Shown here: piece after piece, positions 1-5,229 of the stretch
Numbering within the stretch: position 1 is the stretch's first letter
Layout: each line of letters opens with the position of its first letter
NCBI GenBank assembly: GCA_946481605.1
Contig: CAMLPA010000269.1
Coordinates: forward strand, 1 to 5,229
Reading direction: 5' to 3'
DNA length: 5,229 nucleotides
Source of the DNA: an uncultured Flavihumibacter sp.
Lineage (GTDB): Bacteria > Bacteroidota > Bacteroidia > Chitinophagales > Chitinophagaceae
Notes under the pieces: model-generated
Told to the model about the DNA's origin: nothing
What the model saw: the letters and a program-made list of their open reading frames with translations, nothing else
Databases searched by the model: none
Made by a program: the position numbers and the translations under genes

Positions 1-42
1 TTCGTCCATCTTTAAGCTTAGTTGGTACCGATAATTAGGTTA

Positions 43-209
43 AAAGCATTCGTTAAACATGCGAATGGAAGGCCGGATCCTAATTATGATTGGCGCTGTT
101 ACCGAACTTAGCAGTGTCAATGTTACTTCAAATGCAGTTCCTTTACCAATGGTGCCCGACGCCCGTGTGAGTCCATCTCATGTTCTGGACAGGAAAGTCC
201 GTATCCAAA
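43..209 (-). pseudogene. Decayed fragment of a histidine-kinase ATP-binding domain (C-terminal end)
   Basis: Read on the minus strand, bases 209 down to 171 encode FGYGLSCPEHEMD. Shifting one frame near 170-180, bases 177 down to 43 encode DGLTRASGTIGKGTAFEVTLTL and a short tail to a stop at 40-42. Together these follow the end of the GHKL/HATPase_c domain of sensor kinases: the glycine-rich G-x-G-L box, then an E-M-x-G-x-L-T segment, then the closing G-K-G-T-x-F-x-V-x-L-x-L strand. The two parts lie in different frames, in-frame stops interrupt them, and no upstream part of a kinase is visible, so no functional protein can be made. I see the motif order directly; the family assignment is from memory. 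Chance similarity is possible because the segment is only about 55 residues. Confidence 0.42.
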
Positions 210-310
210 ATCTTTTGCTTAATAATACGCTCACATATAACGAATTAGAGTAGCTGTTTTATACCAATAACTGCTAATTAATTACCAGTCTCATATCATC
301 CTATGAAATT

Positions 311-340
311 TTACCATAGCTTGCAAAGCTATAAGGGTAA
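311..340 (+). promoter_or_regulatory. Inverted repeat overlapping the ribosome binding site of the sigma gene
   Basis: The arms ATAGCTT (316-322) and AAGCTAT (326-332) are perfect inverted repeats around a 3-base centre. They are flanked by a second perfect pair, TTACC (311-315) and GGTAA (336-340), with three unpaired bases (333-335) on the right side. This gives 12 complementary positions in 30 bases. The right arm contains the AAGGG (333-337) that would serve as the ribosome binding site of the TTG start at 348. It could be a DNA operator or an RNA hairpin that limits translation. There is no T tract on either side, so it is not a typical terminator. Confidence 0.55.
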
Positions 341-347
341 TAGTTAA

Positions 348-938
348 TTGTCAGATAACCAAACATATAACGAAAAACGACTGCTTTCCCGCATTGCGGA
401 GGGAGATGAGCAGGCCATGAAGCAATTCTTTGATGGATATTATTCGAGGCTTTATTATTTTGCAATCACGCTCATCAATGACGATGTGGAGGCGGAAGAT
501 ACTGCACAGGAAGCAATATTGAGTTTCTGGCAGCGGAAGGAGCAATTTATGGATCAGGATATAAAACAGGCCGAAGCATTTCTTTTTACTGTAGCCAGGA
601 ATCGCTGTTATAATTATATCAGAGACAAAAAACGCCATACAAAAAAGTTGACCCATTTAGGAGAAAGGCTACAGTTTATAGATGAAACCCTGGAGCTCAC
701 GATAATAGAAGAAGATATTTTTAATCGTATTTTTGAGGAAATCCAGCAATTATCCGCTCCTCAGGTCTCGCTGCTTAAAATGATCTTTATTGAAAACCTT
801 GAAACTGCTGAGATAGCGGCAAAACTGGACATCACCCCCAATAACGTACGTATTCAGAAAGCAAGGGCTATGGAAAAACTTAGGGTGGCTCTTTTGAAAA
901 AACGCCTGCTCACAGAAATTCTTATATTTTTCTTCTGA
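348..938 (+). CDS. ECF-type RNA polymerase sigma factor (Bacteroidetes sigma-70 family)
   Basis: This 196-residue protein is an extracytoplasmic-function sigma factor, which would direct RNA polymerase to the promoter of the receptor system on its right. Region 2 spans about residues 12-97, with the acidic core-binding segment EAEDTAQEAILSFWQ near 48-62 and the -10-recognition helix AFLFTVARNRCYNYIRDKKR near 77-96. Region 4 spans about 124-182, with a helix-turn-helix (ETAEIAAKLDITPNNVRIQK, near 152-171) that would read the -35 element. Length and two-domain build are normal for the family. The start is a TTG: an in-frame TAA at 345-347 touches it, and the next in-frame ATG is codon 24, inside region 2. 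AAGGG at 333-337 is the candidate ribosome binding site. The anti-sigma gene follows in the same direction after 54 bases, so the two are probably co-transcribed. The hydrophobic end (ILIFFF) is slightly unusual. The family call is firm; the target promoter is inferred. Confidence 0.95.
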   Translation: MSDNQTYNEKRLLSRIAEGDEQAMKQFFDGYYSRLYYFAITLINDDVEAEDTAQEAILSFWQRKEQFMDQDIKQAEAFLFTVARNRCYNYIRDKKRHTKKLTHLGERLQFIDETLELTIIEEDIFNRIFEEIQQLSAPQVSLLKMIFIENLETAEIAAKLDITPNNVRIQKARAMEKLRVALLKKRLLTEILIFFF

Positions 939-950
939 TTTTTGTAATGG

Positions 951-989
951 ATCATACCCTTTGGGTGTTTACTTTACACAGGGCATGAT
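951..989 (+). promoter_or_regulatory. Inverted repeat between sigma and anti-sigma genes, overlapping the anti-sigma ribosome binding site
   Basis: ATCATACCCT (951-960) and AGGGCATGAT (980-989) pair at 9 of 10 positions. The 19-base interior contains a further GTGT (965-968) / ACAC (976-979) pair directly stacked on the right arm. The AGGG at 980-983, nine bases before the ATG at 993, lies in the right arm, so folding of the mRNA would hide it. No T tract follows, so a terminator is unlikely. It may set the ratio of anti-sigma to sigma protein, or protect the transcript, but this is inference. Confidence 0.5.
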
Positions 990-992
990 AAT

Positions 993-2249
993 ATGATCAA
1001 CATTACAGACATTATTTATAAGCATCTGCGAGAGGAACAGCTTTCACCGTCGGAAGAAAATCTTTTTGATGAATGGTTAGCACAATCTTCACAAAACCCG
1101 TTACTGGTGAAAAGGCTATCTGAAGAAACTGTGTGGAGCACTTATTTCTCCATCCGGAATGATACCGGTAAAACGGCCAAAGGGTACGACTTTTTTATAC
1201 AGAAGAAAAGCGAACTGCCTTCAGCAACTTCTTCGTTATCTTCCAAAATGCGTGCCCCGGTTCACCATGTGGCTTTTCTTCGAAAATGGGGGTGGGCGGC
1301 GGCTTGCATCCTGCTACTAGTTACAGCAGTTACATTATTTCTGATCATGTCTTCAGACAGGGTAACCAGTACAAAAACATTTTTAGCGCAAACTTCTGAA
1401 ATTTTACCTGGCAAAGATGGGGCGATCCTTACGCTGGCCGATGGTTCCCGGGTATCGCTAGACAGCATTCAAAATGGCGTCGTGGCCTTACAAGGGGGCG
1501 TTACTGCAAAAATTGTCAATGGAACTTTGCAGTATGAAGGTGTTGGTAGCGAAGTGGTGTTCAATACTATGTCTACCCCTAAAGGCAGACAATTTAATTT
1601 AACACTGCCAGATGGCACAAAAGTCTGGCTGAATAGCGCCAGTTCTATTCGATATCCAACGGTTTTTCATGGTGATGAACGCCGCGTGGAAGTTAGCGGT
1701 GAAGCCTATTTCGAAGTGGCGAAGAATAAAAAAATGCCTTTTCGTTTGAATGTAAATAGTCAGGCTGAGGTGGAAGTTTTGGGAACGCAGTTCAATGTGA
1801 ATGCTTATGAGGATGAGGGAGCAATTAATACAACATTAATTGAAGGCACTGTAAAAGTCAGTGGCTACACAGGTGCCCCGCACGCGTCTTCTAAACGACC
1901 TGAATATCCTGAAGGGGTCATTCTCAACCCGGGTCAGCAGGCGCAACTAGTATTGGTTGGCCGGCAGGCGCAAATGGAAATGAATATTATTGACAATGCC
2001 GACATTGATAAAGCGCTGGCCTGGAAGAATGGATTTTTCAATTTCAGCAATGTCAGGTTTGAGGTAGCCATGCGCCAGCTGGAACGCTGGTATGATATAC
2101 AGGTAGTGTATGAAAAAAACATTCCAAAAAACATTGAACTGTATGGAGAAGTAACAAAAGACATCACCCTTAATGACTTGCTAAAGGGGCTTAGTGAAAT
2201 TGGTGTCAAATGTCGTTTAGAAGGCAGAAGGTTGTTGATCGGGGAGTGA
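993..2249 (+). CDS. FecR-family anti-sigma factor, inner-membrane signal relay
   Basis: This 418-residue protein fits the FecR-type anti-sigma factors that hold an ECF sigma factor at the inner membrane and relay a signal from an outer-membrane receptor. Residues 1 to about 95 form the cytoplasmic part expected to bind the sigma factor. A single membrane segment (residues 99-119, rich in Leu, Val and Ala, preceded by Arg-Lys) follows. The rest is periplasmic: a linker with ILTLADGSRVSLDS (145-158), then the FecR domain at about 191-292, with STPKGRQFNLTLPDGTKVWL, SGEAYFEVA and VLGTQFNVNAY. The C-terminal DUF4974-like domain (about 345-416) starts at WKNGFFNFSNVRFEVAMRQL and contains the family hallmark ERWYDIQVVYE. 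The last domain probably meets the STN domain of the receptor encoded downstream. Length is normal for the Bacteroidetes version. The ATG has AGGG nine bases upstream, and I see no better start. Function is firmly supported by domain order; partner choice is inferred from gene order. Confidence 0.95.
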   Translation: MINITDIIYKHLREEQLSPSEENLFDEWLAQSSQNPLLVKRLSEETVWSTYFSIRNDTGKTAKGYDFFIQKKSELPSATSSLSSKMRAPVHHVAFLRKWGWAAACILLLVTAVTLFLIMSSDRVTSTKTFLAQTSEILPGKDGAILTLADGSRVSLDSIQNGVVALQGGVTAKIVNGTLQYEGVGSEVVFNTMSTPKGRQFNLTLPDGTKVWLNSASSIRYPTVFHGDERRVEVSGEAYFEVAKNKKMPFRLNVNSQAEVEVLGTQFNVNAYEDEGAINTTLIEGTVKVSGYTGAPHASSKRPEYPEGVILNPGQQAQLVLVGRQAQMEMNIIDNADIDKALAWKNGFFNFSNVRFEVAMRQLERWYDIQVVYEKNIPKNIELYGEVTKDITLNDLLKGLSEIGVKCRLEGRRLLIGE

Positions 2250-2294
2250 TGGCTGATACTATGCGCTGAAGTTATACCTCGTTACAGGGGATAA

Positions 2295-2387
2295 GTTGGA
2301 CACCCGGCAACCCTGGAAACATATAATGTGCAGGCGATAGCTGAATATTATGGACGCACATATTTTGGCATTCAAAAAGTAAAATGA
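2295..2387 (+). pseudogene. Possible short relic of coding sequence, family not recognised
   Basis: This frame runs for 30 codons between stops at 2292-2294 and 2385-2387. It has protein-like composition (for example ATLETYNVQAIAEYYG, then RTYFGIQKVK), and the same frame past the stop reads STTDWIKEVEVPLS. It has no start codon or ribosome binding site. It could be the worn remains of a gene once present between the anti-sigma and receptor genes, or simply chance. I do not recognise a family and give no function. Confidence 0.15.
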
Positions 2388-2469
2388 AGCACTACGGACT
2401 GGATAAAAGAAGTGGAAGTTCCACTGTCTTGAAATTAGCTGCTTGCCCAGGTAAATAATTATAAAGAAC

Positions 2470-2518
2470 AGGGAAGGGTACCGGGGCCGTGTGCAGCTAC
2501 GAAAGCCCTTTCTTTTTT
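2470..2518 (+). terminator. Possible intrinsic terminator after the sigma/anti-sigma pair
   Basis: AGGGAAGGG (2470-2478) can pair with CCCTTTCTT (2506-2514) over nine positions, two of them G-T wobbles. The remaining Ts to 2518 form a short tail, giving CCCTTTCTTTTTT overall. The 27-base loop is long but may fold further: GGGC (2483-2486) can pair with GCCC (2505-2508) as an alternative, with CGT/ACG inside. It lies 220 bases after the anti-sigma stop codon. If real, it would end the sigma/anti-sigma transcript and leave the receptor on its own promoter, or act as an attenuator in a shared transcript. The wobbles and the broken T tract make this a moderate call. Confidence 0.33.
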
Positions 2519-2585
2519 CTCTTGTGGTATTCGCGCATCTGCGTATGCTCACCGGTTTTACAAGGATCACCCTCTCAAAACAAAA

Positions 2586-2610
2586 CCGCCACGGTTCTGA
2601 CCCGTGACGG
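2586..2610 (+). promoter_or_regulatory. GC-rich hairpin in the leader of the receptor gene
   Basis: CCGCCACGG (2586-2594) and CCGTGACGG (2602-2610) pair at 8 of 9 positions around a 7-base loop, TTCTGAC. The flanks AAAAC and AACGTTT can add a few pairs. The hairpin ends 61 bases before the receptor ATG. No T tract follows immediately (the nearest, TTTTTT, begins 34 bases later), so it is not a standard terminator. It is most likely an element of the 5' untranslated RNA or a protein-binding palindrome. Confidence 0.45.
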
Positions 2611-2671
2611 CAACGTTTGGGTTGGTCCAAAAGACAGGAATCTATTTTTTCTAACCAAACACTGCAAAACT

Positions 2672-5229
2672 ATGCAAAAAACTTCTATTGGCTCCCGGAG
2701 CATACTGGCTGTGTCGCATGACCAACCAGGATTTTGCTTCCGGCTGCCGGCTCAAATTATGCATGTTATGAGAATGCTCACGTTTTTTCTTTTCGCCGCC
2801 TGCCTGTCGGCTTCAGCCTCCGGCACAGCTCAAACTGTTACTATCTCAGGGAAAGACATGCCTATTGAGAAGCTTCTTTCTGCCATCAAAAAACAGACTG
2901 GTTATGCTGTTTTAGCGAACAAGCGCGATCTGGAAGGCGCTAAAACCATTACTCTGTCGGTTTTTGATCTGCCACTTGTAGATGCATTAGATGCAGTATT
3001 AAAGGGCCAGCCTTTTACATACTCTATAAAAGGAAAAACGATATTTCTTTCCCGGAAGGCTGCTGGTTCGCCTCCATCCCCGGTTGTGTCTTCTGACCAA
3101 CCTGAAGTACCTTTTGAGCTACCACCTTTTGCTATCAAAGTTTCTGATTCGGTGGGACAACCCGTTTCCGGGCGCATTGTAGATTCCCTGGGAACCTTCC
3201 TGGAAGGTGCTTCCATCCGGCTCACACCGGGTGGAAAGGGCACTACTTCCGTTTCAAACGGATCGTTTACCATCGGGGATATTCGGCCTGGCAGGTACAC
3301 CATTGAGATATCGCTGGTTGGTTTTCAGGCAGTAACGCGAAGTATTGAAGTTTCTGCTAATAACCCGTTGCAACTCGGCGATTTTACCATGCGACACAAT
3401 CCTTTATCTATGGAAGAAGTAACTATTGTAAGAACCGGGTATCAAACACTGTCGAAAGAAAAGTTGACGGGTTCTGTAGTTACGCTCTCAAGCGCCGACC
3501 TTGCAAAAAGGAACGTGGTTTCGGTGCTCGACAACCTTGAGGGTACTGTTCCCGGATTGGTAAAGTATGGGAATAATACTACCATCCGGGGCGTGAGTAC
3601 GATCCGGGCAAATAGCAGCATTCTTGTGGTTGTGGATGGTCTTCCTATTGAAGGTTCAGTTGACGATATCAACCCTTATGATGTGGAAAGCATCAACGTT
3701 TTGAAAGATGCTGCGGCGGCAGCCATATATGGGGCACGCGCATCCAATGGTGTGATTGTTGTTACTACCAAAAGGGCGCGCAAACGCGGCACTGCCGTGG
3801 AATTAACGAGTAACACAACAGTTTCACGTAAACCTGATTATAGCTTTTACAATTATATGACTCCCGCCCAACAGGTCGACTGGGAAAGTCAGTACTACAA
3901 ATGGTGGTTCGACGGTGGCGGCGGAACCGTTCCCGATCCGGTGAGCACGTTTGAAGCTGAGATGAACCAGGGAAATCCGATTAATCCTGTCCGGCATTTG
4001 TATTACCTTAATCGGAAAGATCCGAACTCGTTCACCAAAGCACAATTGGATGCTGCGCTCAACGGATTCCGGAGCAACGATTTTCAGAGAGATTTTCGAG
4101 CGCACGCATTGTTGAACCAGGTGGTACAGCAGTACAATATCGCGATACGAACCAGTAATGAACGATCCCAATCCAGTTTAGTGTTGAACTATACAGCCGA
4201 CAATGGCGGAATTGTAAATGCATACGATCGCAGGCTGAATATATTTTATAAAGGATCGTATAACCTCGGGAAATGGCTGACAGCAGATTACGGCGTGAAT
4301 TCTGTAGTTGGAAGGGAAAGATCTCACGGCAGCGCCTATGCAACAAATCCGTTCAATGTACCATCCTATTTAAGTCTTTTTAATGATGATGGAAGCCGTG
4401 CCGCTTACAGCGTTGGCTTTTTCAACAATTACTTAACAATACGCGATTCTGTTCCGCAACTGCTTCCGTTCGGTTTCAACCACCTGGACGAACTGGAACG
4501 TGATTTTGAAGCAACCGCCCGGCTTAATACAAGGTATTACCTGAACCTGGATATGAAACTGCTGAAAGGGCTGTCGTTCCAGCCGATGCTGCAATATGAA
4601 GATAACAGGACCGATGTTTCGTCCCATTCCGAAGCGGGCAGTTACTCCATGCGCTGGTTGCAGAATGTGTACACGACCAGAACAGGAACTCCCGGAAACC
4701 ACATTTATAATAACCTGCTGCCTAAAGGCGGAAGGTTGGCAACCACCCAGATCAGAAATCCAAGTTATACGGCCAGGGGACAACTGAATTTTGACCGTAC
4801 CTACGACCTCCACGGATTCACGGCCATTGCAGGCGCTGAATTCAGGCAAACCCGAAGTTACGGAACTAAAGGTTTGTTGTTTGGTTATGACGATCAACTG
4901 CAAACCCAGCTTACCAACACGGTAAACTTTGGAACGCTCAACGGGATCAATTCAACTTTATGGTCGGGAGTTTATCCTGTTCGCGAAATTGAATTTTCAG
5001 AAATTACCAACTCGATGGGGCTCGTCACTGATGTGATGCACCGCTTCGCATCAGGCTACGTGAATGCAGCTTATACATACGACCGACGATTCAATATTTC
5101 CGGTTCATTAAGAAAAGACTATGCGGATCTTTTCGGAAGCGATCGAAAATACCGTGGAAGGCCACTTTGGTCGGCGGGTGCAAGTTGGGTGATCTCTAAC
5201 GAAAAGTTCATAGAGGCGTATCCCTCTGT
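2672..5229 (+). CDS. SusC/RagA-family TonB-dependent outer-membrane receptor with STN domain (3' end outside the window)
   Basis: This open frame runs 852 complete codons to the window edge with no stop, so it is partial; STN-bearing SusC proteins usually have about 1,100-1,200 residues. It would form the outer-membrane barrel that imports a bound nutrient with TonB energy and reports ligand binding. Domains: an N-terminal extension (1-33), a signal peptide (about 34-54, MLTFFLFAACLSASASGTAQ), an STN signalling domain (about 55-128, with PIEKLLSAIKKQTGY and PLVDALDAVLKG), a Pro/Ser-rich linker (131-155), a carboxypeptidase-regulatory-like Ig-type domain (about 164-240), then MEEVTIVRTGYQTLSKEKL leading into the plug. 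The plug (about 262-370) has TTIRGVSTIRANSSILVVVDGLP and the SusC signature INVLKDAAAAAIYGARASNG followed by VIVVTTK. Barrel sequence follows. The ATG at 2672 lacks a clear ribosome binding site. ATGs at 2759, 2768 and 2774 are alternatives closer to the signal peptide, but long leaders are common in this group. The upstream sigma/FecR pair and the STN domain indicate regulation by transmembrane signalling. The substrate is unknown. Confidence 0.95.
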   Translation, partial: MQKTSIGSRSILAVSHDQPGFCFRLPAQIMHVMRMLTFFLFAACLSASASGTAQTVTISGKDMPIEKLLSAIKKQTGYAVLANKRDLEGAKTITLSVFDLPLVDALDAVLKGQPFTYSIKGKTIFLSRKAAGSPPSPVVSSDQPEVPFELPPFAIKVSDSVGQPVSGRIVDSLGTFLEGASIRLTPGGKGTTSVSNGSFTIGDIRPGRYTIEISLVGFQAVTRSIEVSANNPLQLGDFTMRHNPLSMEEVTIVRTGYQTLSKEKLTGSVVTLSSADLAKRNVVSVLDNLEGTVPGLVKYGNNTTIRGVSTIRANSSILVVVDGLPIEGSVDDINPYDVESINVLKDAAAAAIYGARASNGVIVVTTKRARKRGTAVELTSNTTVSRKPDYSFYNYMTPAQQVDWESQYYKWWFDGGGGTVPDPVSTFEAEMNQGNPINPVRHLYYLNRKDPNSFTKAQLDAALNGFRSNDFQRDFRAHALLNQVVQQYNIAIRTSNERSQSSLVLNYTADNGGIVNAYDRRLNIFYKGSYNLGKWLTADYGVNSVVGRERSHGSAYATNPFNVPSYLSLFNDDGSRAAYSVGFFNNYLTIRDSVPQLLPFGFNHLDELERDFEATARLNTRYYLNLDMKLLKGLSFQPMLQYEDNRTDVSSHSEAGSYSMRWLQNVYTTRTGTPGNHIYNNLLPKGGRLATTQIRNPSYTARGQLNFDRTYDLHGFTAIAGAEFRQTRSYGTKGLLFGYDDQLQTQLTNTVNFGTLNGINSTLWSGVYPVREIEFSEITNSMGLVTDVMHRFASGYVNAAYTYDRRFNISGSLRKDYADLFGSDRKYRGRPLWSAGASWVISNEKFIEAYPS

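Larger units (their letters stand above)
1..347. other. Left intergenic region without an intact gene
   Basis: No open frame here looks like a functional protein. The longest plus-strand frame (59-253) opens after a stop at 41-43, has no ribosome binding site, and its 64-residue product resembles no family I recognise. It also runs antisense to a stretch that does look like former coding sequence on the minus strand (see the pseudogene entry). The right part, from about 240 to 347, is AT-rich and is the likely place for the promoter of the sigma/anti-sigma pair. I could not find a good match to the Bacteroidetes promoter pattern (TTTG near -33, TAnnTTTG near -7). Confidence 0.6.
2250..2671. 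other. Long intergenic region / probable leader of the receptor gene
   Basis: These 422 bases between the anti-sigma gene and the receptor contain no convincing gene. A minus-strand open frame covers 2259-2630, but its product looks random and lies across structured leader DNA. On the plus strand, bases 2295-2387 encode a 30-residue open stretch that ends AIAEYYGRTYFGIQKVK; it begins right after a stop and has no start codon, and may be a relic of a lost gene. The right half holds a possible terminator (2470-2518), a hairpin (2586-2610), and other complementary segments. The receptor promoter presumably lies between about 2520 and 2660, but I found no confident match. The nearest to TAnnTTTG is AACGTTTG at 2612-2619, with no matching upstream element. 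Confidence 0.6.

Noticed and set aside
210..245. TTGCTT and TATAAC as a sigma-70-like promoter for the sigma gene
   Set aside because: The spacing is about 15 bases, and Bacteroidota housekeeping promoters follow a different pattern; not enough to call.
59..253. Plus-strand 64-residue open frame
   Set aside because: No ribosome binding site, no recognisable family, and antisense to the better-supported histidine-kinase relic.
311..340. The inverted repeat before the sigma gene as an intrinsic terminator
   Set aside because: No run of Ts follows it on either strand.
2612..2619. AACGTTTG as a Bacteroidetes -7 element for the receptor gene
   Set aside because: One mismatch to TAnnTTTG and no TTTG-like -33 element at the right distance upstream.
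2259..2630. Minus-strand 123-residue open frame in the intergenic region
   Set aside because: Low-complexity, unfamiliar product lying across hairpins and a possible terminator; no start context or family features.
2902..4903. Several minus-strand open frames opposite the receptor gene, and a short plus-strand frame at 4596-4787
   Set aside because: All are shadows of the receptor coding frame, which shows continuous SusC/RagA domain features.
1..5229. tRNA, rRNA, CRISPR array, insertion sequence or phage genes
   Set aside because: No regularly spaced repeats, no transposase or integrase-like frame, and no RNA gene signature seen on either strand.

Overview
The window looks like chromosomal DNA from a member of the Bacteroidota, most likely the Chitinophagaceae/Sphingobacteriia side. 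The reasons are the gene types (a Bacteroidetes-type ECF sigma factor, a FecR-family anti-sigma factor with a C-terminal DUF4974-like part, and a SusC/RagA receptor with an STN domain), the weak ribosome binding sites, and the long arginine-containing leader before the SusC signal peptide. The taxonomic call is inference from protein style, not from a search.

Layout, left to right. Bases 1-347 hold no intact gene. The minus strand carries what looks like a decayed scrap of a histidine-kinase ATP-binding domain (about 43-209). A strong inverted repeat (311-340) sits just before the first gene. An ECF sigma factor (348-938, TTG start) is followed after 54 bases by a FecR-like anti-sigma factor (993-2249). 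That gap holds a second inverted repeat. The 422 bases from 2250 to 2671 have no convincing gene; they contain a possible intrinsic terminator (2470-2518), a hairpin (2586-2610) and further complementary segments close to the next gene. From 2672 to the window edge runs an open SusC-like TonB-dependent receptor gene, cut off by the window after 852 complete codons. It has no stop codon inside the window.

How the genes work together: this is the standard trans-envelope signalling arrangement related to FecI/FecR/FecA. The outer-membrane receptor is expected to bind its ligand (in SusC systems usually a glycan, sometimes a peptide or other nutrient). Its periplasmic STN domain then contacts the periplasmic part of the anti-sigma factor, which spans the inner membrane once and releases or activates the cytoplasmic sigma factor. 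That sigma factor would transcribe the receptor operon. A SusD-like lipoprotein and possibly degradative enzymes are expected beyond the right edge; the substrate cannot be told from what is visible.

I see no clearly new biological system. The points worth a second look are regulatory: paired inverted repeats that overlap the putative ribosome binding sites of both sigma and anti-sigma genes, the structured leader of the receptor gene, and two scraps of apparently decayed coding sequence.
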